A stretch of 64,000 nucleotides of DNA, from positions 116,434,021 to 116,498,020 of the forward strand of contig CM045767.1 of NCBI GenBank assembly GCA_025200525.1. The letters are read 5' to 3'. The stretch is from Camellia lanceoleosa (lineage: Eukaryota > Streptophyta > Magnoliopsida > Ericales > Theaceae). Shown here piece after piece: positions 23,536 through 34,600 of this stretch. The notes below the pieces were generated by a model. It had not been told where the DNA came from. It searched no databases and saw only the letters and a program-made list of their open reading frames with translations. The stretch's first letter is position 1. Every line of letters starts with the position of its first letter. The position numbers and the translations under genes were made by a program.

Positions 23536-23864
23536 AAACACCGCCTAAGCTGTATTTTTTAATTTTTCATAAATTTAATCATGTAAACTCATTTATCATG
23601 TCACAGTGAATTGATTCTTTTAATAATTTTTTAAGTATTGAATTTTTTAATATCTTTTTAACTTTTTACAAAATGACATGTAAAAATATATATAAAAGAG
23701 ATTGACTTTTTGATTAATTTAATATTGAGCAATGCTAGGAATTTTGAGACTTTTACCAATTTTTTTTACAAAATACTCACATGTCACAAGAATGGTGTGA
23801 ATGTTTGGTAAAAAATTTAATAAAAAGTACTCGCATCATATTTGTAGAAAATCTCACCGCACCT

Positions 23865-24005
23865 ACATTGGAGCCTAAGCTCAGGTCTCTCGTGTACTCC
23901 AAGTGCTAAAGAGTATGTTTAACTTCAATAAAAGGCTATGGAAACTCGAATACAGGTTTTGAATGAGAGATTCAAAGGCCTTATCACTAAACCAACCGCT
24001 ATTGG
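23865..24005 (-). mobile_element. Possible tRNA-derived SINE head
   Basis: On the minus strand a tRNA-like pair of RNA polymerase III boxes is visible: A box GGTTTAGTGATAAGGC (23978-23993) and B box GTATTCGAGTTTC (23942-23954), separated by about 23 bases, then ACTTGGAGTACACGAGAGAC downstream. The 3' end and target duplication are not clear. Confidence 0.45.
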
Positions 24006-24393
24006 TGAACAGCGCCTCCTTTGATTTTCAAGTCGCGGTCAAGGAGAAGTTATTGGTTGGTCTAGAGCACCGCTAAGTTTCAACGGTGTTTTAATTAGTG
24101 GAAGAGATGGAATTCATGATTTTGTATTGGGTGATTAAGAAATATGAGGGGATATGGTAATTTATGATTGGTGAAAAGTACTGCCATGTGACACTTCAAT
24201 CAATAATTTTTTCGCGGCCAAGAGTGTTGGTAGATTTTTTTTGGAAGAGAAATATCAAATCAGCGATATTGTTAAAAATAATTGTAAATTAATGATAAAT
24301 TTTTGAATTTTAACAATTAAAATTATAAAATTTTCAATAATATGTAATTTTAAAAAAAAAAAATCTACTGGAGTGTAATTGGTTTTTTTTTTT

Positions 24394-24802
24394 GGGTAAA
24401 TTATGCAAATAGTCCTTCTAATTTACACGATGTGTCAATTTAGTCTCTGTTGTTTCAATTTACTCGATTTTATCCCTTAATTTAACAGATTGTGTCAATT
24501 TAGTCTAATAAATAACGGTTATTAAGTTTGATGGAAAAAAAGTCAAACTACGTATCAATTTAGTTCCTGTAGTTTATACAATATGCCAATTTGGTCCATG
24601 TTGTTTTAATTTGTTCGATTTTAACATGGACTAAATTGACACATTATATAGATTTTCTGTCCACCAAACTTAACAACCATTATCTATTGAATTAAAATGA
24701 CACAATCTATTAAATTAAGGCGCAAAAATTGAGTAAATTGAAATAACATAGATCAAATTGACACATTGTGTAAATTATAAAGATTATTTATATAATTGAC
24801 CC
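24394..24802. mobile_element. Foldback Mutator-type MITE
   Basis: Ends GGGTAAATTATGCAAATAG and ATATAATTGACCC are the tips of arms of about 200 bp that pair nearly end to end (TGTGTCAATTTAGTC repeated in inverse as GATCAAATTGACACA). Length 409 bp. T-rich flanks hide the target duplication. Confidence 0.75.
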
Positions 24803-25164
24803 TTTCTCTTTTTTTCTTTTTTTTTTTTGGGTGGTGGTGCACGTGCTAGTGTAATCATGTTTTAAAATGTGAGAAATGAGAAATTTTATTAACAATATAA
24901 TAAATTTGTGAATAAAATGAAAATAAGCAAATTTTGAAGTCTGACATCAGACCTGATTACGAAATTAGCATGCAAAATAATACATCAGAACATCAAAACA
25001 AAGAGAAAAAGCATGAAGATAAGTCACTATTCTAAAGTCGCATGTGTCTCATTCCGTACAAGTTCAAATAAACGCATACAAGTCGTAACTCAAAATATTT
25101 TCAGCAGTTTGATCTACGATACATAATTGTAGCAGATAAGGTGTCAAATCTATACTAGAGGTTA

Positions 25165-25461
25165 CCACCAGGGGTGGTGGCCTGGTGGAGAAAGCACCTG
25201 GTCATTTTAGGTTGACTCAGGATCGAATCTCGGAGGGAGTGTGGATGTATATTCTTGGGGACTTCCCCTCTGTATTTCGGTTCGAATCCTCGGCGGCCTG
25301 CAGTGCATAGGTGAGCTCCACACAGTGCCCTGGTGGTGAATTCCCTACATGATGGGGGTTAATTCCTAACTGGCAACCGGTTACTCCGGGGTTAGGGCCT
25401 ACAGGGAACGTGATGACACCTCAGATCCCCTTTTTTTCATGTTCAAAAAAAAAAAAAAAAA
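25165..25461 (+). mobile_element. tRNA-derived SINE (Au-like), complete
   Basis: The element has an A-box-like TGGCCTGGTGGAG near its start, a B box GGTTCGAATCC at 25280-25290, a body of about 275 bp and a poly(A) tail. It is flanked by a perfect 19-bp target duplication (25146-25164 and 25462-25480, reading AAATCTATACTAGAGGTTA). A long exact duplication and a pure A tail mark a young LINE-mobilised insertion. The name Au-like is by general resemblance only. Confidence 0.9.
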
Positions 25462-25519
25462 AAATCTATACTAGAGGTTATGGAAGGAGAGACAGGAAAC
25501 GGAAAAGTAAAGAAACTAA

Positions 25520-25935
25520 TCATCTTCTAATTTTTTAATTTAAATTTTTTTAAAATTAATTTTTTATTTTTTATATATATATATTTTTATTTTTAGTGAA
25601 TTTTTATAATATTTAAAAAAAATTAATTTTTTTTTTAAATACATCTAATCTAGATGTACCTAAAAAATAAAATGTTTGTAAAAGAATATTTAAAAAATAA
25701 TAAATATACAAGAATACAAAAATATACTAATTTTTTTGTATTTTTAGTATTTGATGATTTTTTTTTTAAATGTCACAAATATTATACTTTGTAAGTGCAT
25801 TTATGTTAGGTGTATTTAAAAACTACAAAAATTCACTTAAAATATCAAAAAAAATTCAGGGAAAATAAAAAATATGAAAAACAAAAAATTTAATTTACTA
25901 AAAAGTGGATTCAAAATCCTGAAACCAAGTTTTTT
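25520..25935 (+). repeat. Family R dispersed repeat, copy 3
   Basis: AT-rich copy with the palindromic word ATCTAGATGTACCTAAAAA in its left half and TTATGTTAGGTGTATTTAAA in its right half, as in the copies at 14105 and 54750. Confidence 0.5.
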
Positions 25936-26079
25936 TGTCTGGAATTAACAATGAGAGAGTCTATTTATATAAGATTATTCATGCCAATTAATTGGATTTA
26001 AATAAAAAAATCTTTTAGATTTTAGCTGATACCTATTCAATTAATTCAGACCAAATACAATTTGGTTTATAACTCTAAT

Positions 26080-26732
26080 TAGTTCGACATTGATGCTAGT
26101 GACGATATTGATCGTGACCTTGATGTGGAGTTGCTAACTATGATAAATGTGCCAACTATGGATATGATGTGATGTGGAGTTGCTAACTATGATAAATGTG
26201 CTAACTATGGATATGATGTCGGAAATAGACCGATTTTATATCACCCTTCAATTTGAATTAGCAAAAGCAATGTCTCCTTGCATAATATGGATTCCAAACA
26301 TTTATGATCTAGATGTGAATAAGTCGAATTACTTATTCCTCGATCTATTAGTGAATCATCTCCTTAGGAATTGTGAAAGATGTTCCACTAGAAATATTCT
26401 TGTTATTACTTCGACTCATATTCTCCAAAAAGTGGATCCTGCTCTAATAGCTTTGAATAAATTAAATACGTGCGTTAAGATACAAAGGCTTCTTATTCCA
26501 CAACAACGAAAGTACTTTTTCACTCTTTCATATATTAGGGGATTTCACTTAGAAAAGAAAATGTTCCATATTAATGGATTCGGGTCCATAACCATGGGTT
26601 CTAATGCATGAGATCTTGTAGTATTTACCAATGAGGCCCTATCGATTAGTATTACACAGAAGAAATCAATTATAGATATTAATACAATTAGATCCGCTCT
26701 TCATAGATAAACTTGGGATTTTCGATCCCAAA
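26080..26732 (+). pseudogene. ycf2: Plastid ycf2 fragment inserted in the nucleus (NUPT)
   Basis: The translation is clearly plastid Ycf2: [77 protein letters not shown] and [20 protein letters not shown]. In the plastid this is part of a protein of over 2000 residues linked to the Ycf2/FtsHi import motor. Here only about 215 codons survive, with a TGA after TMGSNA, a stop in the following ALHR..TWD segment, and a 49-bp tandem duplication at 26122-26219 that shifts the frame. It is a decayed insert and cannot work. Confidence 0.92.
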
Positions 26733-26836
26733 CAAGCTGTGAATATTTATGGGAACTGTATATATAAATTTTAAATTCAGTATGATTGAAACTACTTGAA
26801 ATTGTTTAGATATGATTGGAAATGAATTTAACTTTA

Positions 26837-26977
26837 GGGGTTGTTTCGGATGATTTAAATAAGTATATTTTTTAACTTTTTACAAAAAGATATGGAAAAA
26901 AATAGAGAGGTAATATAACCCAAATAAGCATACTTATTTAAATAAATACACTTATTTAGTTTATGCCAAATAATGTC
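26837..26977. mobile_element. Tourist-like MITE with TTA target duplication
   Basis: Ends GGGGTTGTTTCGGATGA and TGCCAAATAATGTC are imperfect inverted repeats, flanked by TTA (26834-26836, 26978-26980). Inner arms AAATAAGTATATTT and AAATAAATACACTTATTTA also pair. Confidence 0.6.
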
Positions 26978-26989
26978 TTAGTATAATAG

Positions 26990-27230
26990 AGCCCATAGTT
27001 CGGCTAATATGCTTGTCGTGTAATGAATCCATCTCTAGAAGCTTGTGATCCAGTTTTCAGATTCGTTTCTGATCAGTCTACTACCACTAGCCATGTCTGC
27101 GTCACCTTTGTTTGCTCCATCTGTGTTAAGCTTTACAAACCCAGGTTTGGGAGATTTCCATCCCAAAAGGATTTGCTTTTTCGATTTGTCATAGTTATGA
27201 ACTGTTGAGAGGTGTTGCCATTCAAGAGTT
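26990..27230 (-). pseudogene. LINE RNase H domain fragment
   Basis: On the minus strand the frame reads PKPGFVKLNTDGANKGDADM followed by ASGSRLIRNESENWITSF, a stop, then ILAELWA: the RNase H signature found at the end of plant L1-type LINE polyproteins (KLNTDGA.., ..AELWA). A Tourist MITE (27234-27380) adjoins its 5' side. Only this domain is left. Confidence 0.75.
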
Positions 27231-27233
27231 TTA

Positions 27234-27380
27234 CGCTGTGTTTGGTTGGAGGATTTAGAAAGAGATTTGAAAAGAGAAAGAGAAAAAGTAGGTGAAACGA
27301 GAATAAAATATACCTATATTTCACCTAATTTTACACACATTTTTCCTTTCTATTTTCAAATCCCCCAACTAAATATCGCA
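27234..27380. mobile_element. Tourist-like (PIF/Harbinger) MITE, copy 2
   Basis: Ends CGCTGTGTTTGGTTGG and CCAACTAAATATCGCA, flanked by TTA (27231-27233, 27381-27383). Same family as 6460-6618. Confidence 0.8.
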
Positions 27381-27383
27381 TTA

Positions 27384-28860
27384 GAGATCACAGAATAAGG
27401 ATTAAAAGGTTTAGGCTGGTTGGTGTCAAAGCAAACAGCATTTCTAGTTTTACAAATTTAGCTGACAATTGATGGAGTTCCTTATAAGTGCAAGATTGAA
27501 GGAGTTCAAGATGTGCAGAGGGCGGTTGAGCTCTAACCAGTGGTTCTTGGCGAAGGAACAATCTCGCAATACTTGAATACTAGACTAACCCCTTAATTCA
27601 ATATATATTAGAGTTAATTACTTAAAAATTTTATTTACAAATATTATAGTAGTTTAGGTTTTATTTAAAAAAATTTTGAACTAATAAGTTTTATTTAGAA
27701 AAACTGAGAATATTATCAATTTTTCTCAATTTTTAAAACTAAGAATATTATCAATTTTACATAATAATGTTCCAGATAATTGTTCCACTAACTGATGAAA
27801 AAAAGAGAGTATGAGATTAAATATTTTTGTCATTCTACTTATTAGTTTGATTCAACTATCTAATAAAATCGAAAACATTATTAGTTTTTTTTTTAGTTTT
27901 AAAACTTAGAATATTATCAGTTTTTTCATTTTTAAAAGTTTTTTGTTTTTTTAATTTTGCACATCAATATTCTATCATCATGCTCTTTTATAAACACAAA
28001 ATTTTCAGTTTTACACAAAAAATAATTCAATTTTTTCAATTTTTTAAAAAAAACATTAGTTTTTTTTTTTGCTCTTAATTTTTGTTTTTTTTTTGTTTTT
28101 TAAATTTAAAAGTTGATATTTTAAAGTTTTGAAAATCAAAATAAATGTTAAATCATCATATTCCTTTAGAGATGATTATAAATGATGAACAATCATTATT
28201 TGAAAGACAATTTCAATTATTAAAATTTAAATGAGACTTGAAAGTACAAAAAAAATTTAGTTAAAACTTAATAAAATATAAGTTCATAAATTAAAACAAA
28301 CCTCATAATCATTAGTAGTGTCAAAACAAATGAACCCTTGTTAGTTGTTAATGTCAGCTTGATTTTGATTATCCACTCACAGGCTAAGTTTTTTAATATT
28401 TATGAATAAATATTCAGTATATAGATCAAAAAATATTAGGAACTCATCCTTGTGAACCTATTAATTTATTCTGAATGTATTTGTGCAGTGAAAATTAAGA
28501 AAAAAGATTGAGATTCCATTTTTCTTTAACCCCCCCACCCCCAATGTATTGGGATTGACTAACTTTTTATTTTATTTATTTATTTATTTATTTATTTCTT
28601 TCTATCACTTACTAATATGTGTCTGTGACAGTTATGAAGGTCAAGAAAAAAGGGAGTCTCATCATTTCTAGATAATTAAATTGATGAAATGTGGGATTCA
28701 TGAGTAAAATAAATTTGAACAATTAATTTATGTTTTTAGGTAAATTTTGAGTTGATAAAAATAGGTTTGTAGTGTTGTTATAAATCCACATCTTTAGCCT
28801 AAAGACAAAGCAAATATATTCTTTTTGTTTTCCACATTCAAAACTAGGTATTTTTAAAAA
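27384..28860. other. AT-rich intergenic DNA
   Basis: No gene recognised. It includes poly-purine/pyrimidine runs, a phrase repeated several times (GAATATTATCAATTTT, 27700-27930) and a (TTTA)n run at 28565-28597. Confidence 0.4.
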
Positions 28861-28869
28861 AGAAAAGTA

Positions 28870-29225
28870 GGGTAAATTACACTGACACCTCTTGAGATTT
28901 GATCAAATTACATCTCATCTTCTGACGTTCTGGAAATTACATTTCCACTCCTGTTGTTAATAATCTTATTTCACAAACGTACTGCTTATATAAAAGGCAA
29001 TAACTCATAAAAAGGCAAAAGAAATTACATTGAAAAAAAAAAGGCAAAGGAAAAAAGAAAAAAAAAAGAAAAAGAAAAACAAAGGAAGTAAAGCAAAGTA
29101 AGAAAAGAGAGAATGCATGAATTCAATATTTTTATTTCGTCTAAATAATTACAATGATACGAGAGTTAGTGTAATTTTTTAATGTATTAAATTTAAACTT
29201 CAGAGAGTGTAAGTGTAATTTACCC
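28870..29225. mobile_element. Mutator-type MITE
   Basis: Ends GGGTAAATTACACTGACACC and GTAAGTGTAATTTACCC are inverted repeats. The left flank is AGAAAAGTA (28861-28869). The matching right flank TAAAAAGTA is split by the next element, which inserted at its TAA. Confidence 0.75.
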
Positions 29226-29228
29226 TAA

Positions 29229-30321
29229 GGGTGTGTTTGATTGGGGGGGGACTATCCACTATTTGGACTTGAGTCCAAATAGTGCTCCTAATCCGTCGTT
29301 TGATTTTTTTTTAGTCCGCCGGACATGGAGTCCGGCCGGACTCCATGTCCCCCATATGGGGACTATCTGTCTGGGGGATGGGACAGAATGTGGGGGACTA
29401 TCACACTGTTTGGATTAGATGATGAAATGACCATTTTGACCCTCTACTATTTAATTATGTATTATATTTAATAAAATTCAATAAAATTTAAATGTCTCAA
29501 TTTAAAAATAAAATAATTTTATTTAACTTTTTATTAATGTTTTATTTATTTAATTTTTTAAAATAATTTTTTATAGATATTTTATTGATGTTTTATTTTA
29601 AAATTTTGTTTATAATTTATTTAATTTCATTATTTAAATTGTAATAGGTGTTTTATTTAAAATTTATTTAAAATTTTAATTAAAAAAATAATATAAATTT
29701 TTTATCCAGGTTATACAGTATTTTATTAAATCAAATTTAGTGGTTATTTATTTATTTAATTGTGTATGTAAAATTTTTTTTTTGTAAAGTTATTTATGTA
29801 AAAAAAATAAATTGGATTCACTAATGACTTGTATGTAAAGTTGGATCACACAGTAAAGTTTTGTATGTAAAAAAAATAATGATTTGTTATACAGTAATGA
29901 TTTAAAACAAAATTTATTGATATTTTATTTATTTATTTAATTTAAAAAAAACAAATTTATTTAATTAAAAATAATTAAACGTTAGATTCATTTGTCCAAA
30001 AATAATTATCCTATCCAGTCCAAAAATAATCCGACCAAATAATTATCCTATCCAAAAATAATTTATTTAATAATTATCCTATTAAAAATAATTAATTGAA
30101 AAAGGGCAAAATAGTCTTTTGTTCATTTATCCTATCCAGTCCGTCCAACCAAACGTTGGATTCACTGAAAATAGTTCTTTCCAGACATCTAATCCCATGA
30201 AAAAACAAACACATGATACATATCTAATCCGATCAAATAGTCCGGGGAATTTACAGTCCTAGGACTCAAATCCGATGGATTCTAATCCCCCATTTTTCAG
30301 TCCGCCCAATCAAACACACCC
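29229..30321. mobile_element. Non-autonomous PIF/Harbinger-like element, 1.1 kb
   Basis: Perfect 17-bp ends GGGTGTGTTTGATTGGG and CCCAATCAAACACACCC with TAA on both sides (29226-29228, 30322-30324). Subterminal GTCCGGCCGGACTCC palindromes lie near 29330 and ATAGTCCGGGG near 30238. The core is AT-rich and codes for nothing. Confidence 0.8.
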
Positions 30322-30330
30322 TAAAAAGTA

Positions 30331-30875
30331 AACACCATTAGGAATGTAAACACTATTACGAATGGCATATGCTGCATTTTTTCCTTACCTTGTAGATTCC
30401 TACGAGTTGTCATTTGCACACCTACTAAACTGTCCTCACCCCAAATGATATTTATACATATTTTGTATATATATGTTAGTAAAATTTTAACACACACATA
30501 CAAAAAAGAAAAAGAAAAAAGTATTAATATATTTCAATACTTAAAAAGAAAAGTTATTCCCAGCACACATTGTATCATTTTGAAAAGTAAATAATCTTAT
30601 TTACTCTTTGCCTAACGAAATCAGATCCAATGTAAACAATTGTTTTTCTCTAAATTATTTATGTAAATTTATATAAAATGAAAAACATAACAGTTTATTT
30701 ATGGTAATCGAAGAAGTGTGAGTTGAATATATATGGTTGGTATTGTTTGGTTGTCTTAAAAAATATGAATGGAATAATTTAAAATATATGAATTAGACTG
30801 TTAGGTGTGTTTGGTTGCATAGATAAAATAACTAAAAAATATATTTAATTTTTGTCATTTCTTCTAAGACATAGG

Positions 30876-30943
<68 letters not shown>

Positions 30944-31019
30944 TAAATGGAGAGATTTAGTAGCATAATTTGACAAGTTATCTAAAATTCATTTTTAAAA
31001 AATAAAATTTTGAGTTTTT
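30331..31019. other. Intergenic DNA with an ATT microsatellite
   Basis: No gene. A near-perfect (ATT)n/(TTA)n run fills about 30879-30943. Confidence 0.6.
30879..30943. repeat. (TTA)n microsatellite
   Basis: About 21 uninterrupted trinucleotide units; likely polymorphic in length. Confidence 0.95.
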
Positions 31020-31314
31020 AAAATTAAAAAAGATAATTGAAAATTTTGAAAATATTATTTTGGGTAAATCACACTTTGCCCTTTTATGTTTGGCCACTTT
31101 TTCACTTTGGCATTTCAAGTTTATTTTTTCTCACTTCAACTTTTTATGTTTTATATTTTTTTTACTTTAATCCTAAAACTAATTTTTGTTAAAAATTAGA
31201 CAAAAAAAAACACATTATCAGTTATGTGATATAAAAATATTTTATTATATATGACTCACACCTCTACTATAAACTTAAATTTCAATATAATAATATATAT
31301 ATTTTTATATTATG
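31020..31314. repeat. Left member of a 295-bp direct repeat flanking the gypsy block
   Basis: Begins AAAATTAAAAAAGATAATTG, enters a GGGTAAATCACACTTTGCCC foldback MITE at 31073 and stops in mid-MITE at TATTATG, where the LTR begins. The same 295 bases recur at 46760-47051 where the MITE is intact. The repeat includes about 50 bases outside the MITE, so it is more than two independent MITE copies. Confidence 0.8.
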
Positions 31315-32010
31315 TGAGAGGGAGATTTCATGAGTCGACATTGGGCCGAGCAAATCTGGGCCAAGCGCAGTGACCGAGCTAGGTTCATACGGCTACTGGG
31401 CGCGCTCGGTTACGGCCTCGGTCCGGTCCAGTCGAAGCAGTCTTAGATCGTTAGCCCGGTTAACCATATCCACTTCGTCGAGCTAGACTGGGTAGTCTTC
31501 CACAGATTAGTCCGACCGGGTAGTATTTAGGTTAGAACTAAGGAGGTCGACTAAGCCGCAGCAGGATCCTCTAGTTAAACCGGGCGAATATCACGGTCGT
31601 GATGTGGTCTTGGTGTGATGGCAAGGAACTGTGCTATCCGTTTGCGCCAGAACCGTTTGGCGGTTTTGTTAGGTGATGTTTAGCTGTATTTACGCTGATA
31701 CTTGGGAAAATGAGGGAGGAGAGCAGGTCCACAAGTCCAAAGGTGAATGGACGTAGAGGCGCATGCAGAAGGTATATAAATGATGCTACTCCCCCATACT
31801 CAGGTCTAGAAGATCTTATGATCACAACTCACCTACCATTTCATCTCCTCTCCTTTCTCTCTCTTCCTGTGTGCTAACTTGACCACCGGAGGGTTTTCCA
31901 GCAGTACACCGTCGGGTAGCTCATCGTTATTGTGTTTTCAAGACAATCAAAGTGAAGCGCAACTTGGACACAAGAAGTACGGACAGTGACGGATATTTGC
32001 ACCCCGTACA
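31315..32010 (+). mobile_element. 5' LTR of Ty3/gypsy (Tat-type) element 1
   Basis: Starts TGAGAGGGAGATTTCATG and ends ACCCCGTACA, 696 bp, followed by a primer binding site. A TATA box (GTATATAAAT) lies at 31772-31781. The partner LTR at 42128-42732 lacks 92 bases of U3 (here about 31330-31425) and differs at many single bases, so the pair is old or not originally paired. Confidence 0.85.
31772..31781 (+). promoter_or_regulatory. TATA box in the gypsy 5' LTR
   Basis: GTATATAAAT, conserved as GTATATAAAC in the second LTR at 42494-42503. It defines U3/R about 460 bases into the LTR. Confidence 0.6.
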
Positions 32011-32029
32011 ATTAGCGTCGTCTGTGGAA
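32011..32029 (+). other. Primer binding site of gypsy element 1
   Basis: ATTAGCGTCGTCTGTGGAA directly follows the LTR. The second copy at 42733 reads ATTGGCGCTGTCTGTGGGA, nearer the usual plant Tat sequence. Confidence 0.7.
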
Positions 32030-32077
32030 AAACTTTAACAGACAACTTTAACCTCCAAGATCGTCCGATCATCCTTC

Positions 32078-33500
32078 ATGGCGAACAACGACGACATTCC
32101 GCTGTCCGCCATCGACGACATCATTCCGGAGTCCGTTCGAAGAAGAAATGGTCTTCTCGCCATCTCTACCATGGTTGCTCTGGAGACCTCTTCTGGAGAG
32201 CACCCTAGAGATGCGCGAGACAAGCGCGCAAAGAGCATTGACCACTCGCGAAGCCCTGACGGGCACCGATGGCGAAGAGAGTCACACGCTCAGCGCCTGG
32301 AGCATAAGTTAAGGGATCAAGACGCCATCATTCGAAGGATGGAGGTAGAGATGGAGACACTAAAACGGCGGGTCAAAGGGAAGGGTGTTGCTGGAGTAGG
32401 TAACCACAGTGAGCGCACCCAACCCCGTCACTCAAGTAGCCAGAACCAGTGGCATACGCCCTATCTCTCCATCACCAGAAGTTATAGGGTTGGAGACTTT
32501 GACCCGCCAGCAGAAAAGTCTTATGCGCAAGACAGTAGTTACCGTCCCTCACGTCCGCCGACGACGTCAAGGTATTCCTACTTCGCTCGTTCGGAAGACT
32601 TGAGAGACGTTTTGGAAGAGTGAGTGCGCCGACAGGAGGTGCAAAGGGTGTCGGCGCTGCAGCGGTTATCCTACGAAGGTCGCGCCAGTGAAGAAGTCAT
32701 AATGCCGCTACCCTGTCAAGTTGTACATGTTCCTTTGGACAAAGATTTGGCAAGGCTGAGCGCCACCCCATTCTCCCTTGAGAGAGAGACCACACCGCTC
32801 CCTGCGGGCTTTCACCAGCCCAAATTTACGCTTTATGACGGAAAAACCAATCCGTACATGTACGTAAGCCACTTCCAGCAAGTTATGGCTAGATATAGGC
32901 GTAGTGATGCTCTCATGTGCCTTATTTTCCCATCAAGTTTGGGCGAGTTGGGCTTGAAGTGGTTTGAGAGGCTACGGGAGGAAAGTATAGAAAGGTGGCA
33001 GTATTTGGCGGAAGCATTCGTGACCCGATTCAAAACCAACACCAAAACGCCAAAGGAGGTTGACCACCTTCTGTGTGTCAAGATGGAGCCGGACGACTCC
33101 CTCAAAGCATACAACGCCAAATATTGGAAAACTTTCAATGAGATGCTTGATTGCCTGACCAACCTGGAAATCACCCAATACAAGCGCGGTCTCCCGGTCG
33201 GACATAGACTAAGGGACTCGTTTATGATGAACTAACCAATTTCCATAGAGTTGTTAATGTAGCGCATCAACGAGCACATCTGAGTAGAGGATGATGCGAC
33301 CGTGGCCACCGCAAAGACGAATCCGGTGGCAACGGACAAAAGGGTGGCTGGAAAAGTCCACACGGTCGGACCGGAAACAAACCGTCCAAGTGACCATGTA
33401 AGAGAATCAGACCGTGGTCCGGATCGTAGAAACCAGGGTAAAGGTCGCCGCAACGACTGAGTTGATTACCCTCGCAATGTTGCAGCAGATACAAATAGAA
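32078..33500 (+). pseudogene. gag of gypsy element 1
   Basis: Starts at ATG 32078 (MANNDDIPLSAIDDI). The N-terminal part has a charged coiled-coil-like stretch (LEHKLRDQDAIIRRMEVEME). The capsid-type Retrotrans_gag region follows at 32800-33220, with FTLYDGKTNPYMYVSHFQQV, LKWFERLREESIERWQYLAE and FVTRFKTN. The reading frame is kept for over 2 kb into the protease, broken only by single stops (TGA at 32621, TAA at 33233, TAG near 33260, TGA near 33281 and 33459). Gag would form the virus-like particle. This copy cannot make it. Confidence 0.9.
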
Positions 33501-34600
33501 AGTTGAACGCCCGAACAGGTATCATCATGATTTTTAAAATCCCAATTTACCGCATACTTAGTGAAATCCACGACGAGGTGTACGTCCGGTTTCCGGCCAA
33601 GTTGGGCGATGCGCAAAAGGCCTTCAATCCACGGTATCGCTACACTTTTCATAGTGAGCGAGGGCACCGTATGGAGGACTATTTGCCCCTGAAACAACAC
33701 TTGGAGGAGTTGTTTGCCGCTGGTCACTTGGACCGTTACATCAACGGGGGCGTCAAGGCCGTGCACCATGCTCCGGCTGAGCCAAGTGGTTTGGCCACCC
33801 TAGAAGCACCCCTCCAAGGAGTGGTCAATGTGATCCATGGTATCGTTGAGCTAGCGTGGGTTTGCGAGCTCCGAGGGATGATAAAAAAAGCGGAACATAT
33901 GAGGGAAGTCTTACCAGTCCAGCCCGCGGTTAAAAAAGGCAAGACCGAGGAGAAAAATGTGCTCAGCTTCTCAAGCAGGGATCTTGAGCGCATTCAAACG
34001 CTGCATAATAACGCTCTGATGGTCACCCTTTGCGTTAGGGACTTTGATGTTAAGCGCATTTTGATCGACCAAGGTAGCTCGGTCGAGATCATGTACTACA
34101 ATGCCTTCAAGCAGCTCAAACTTAGAGATACAGATTTGGCTCTAGCAACTTCGCCCCTAGTTGGTTTCAACTCACAACCGGAGTGGTCCATGGGAAAGAT
34201 AATCCTACCGGTCAAAGCTGGATCCGTGGTCAAACAGGTGGAGTTCTAGGTATTGAAGGTGCCTTCCACATACAATTTGATCCTAGGCAAGAGATGACTT
34301 CACGCCATGCCGGCGGTGGCGTCGACCTTCTACCAAGTTATGAGGTTCTCCTCTGCTGCGGGGGTGATTGAAGAGATTTGGGGCGACCAGGTCATGGCTA
34401 AGCAGTGTTTCGTGGCCGTGAATGGATGCTGAGCAGCCAAAGGCTTCGTGCAAATGATTGAAGGCCCGGAAGATCAAAGTGTCCTGGATGATGTGGGCAC
34501 TAGGGCCGAAGAAAAGGCCATTGAAGATTTGGTAGAGGTACGGGCTAGCGAAGACAATCCAGACAAGTCCTTCCTGTTGGGATCCAGCTTGACTGCACAA
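33501..34600 (+). pseudogene. Aspartic protease region of gypsy element 1
   Basis: Continues the gag frame. It reads a nucleocapsid/linker part (RYTFHSERGHRMEDYLPLKQ), then the retropepsin core with ILIDQGSSVEIMYYNAF, where the catalytic motif is DQGSS rather than DTGSS/DSGSS, and the downstream VPSTYNLILG. Stops at 34247, near 34294 and near 34427 interrupt it. It would cut the Gag-Pol polyprotein. Confidence 0.85.

Noticed and set aside
25270..25300. A tRNA gene, from GGTTCGAATCC
   Set aside because: No cloverleaf can be formed around it; the boxes belong to the SINE 25165-25461.
26174..26611. An intact 145-residue gene
   Set aside because: It is a piece of plastid ycf2, far shorter than the real protein and lacking its own start; treated as a NUPT.
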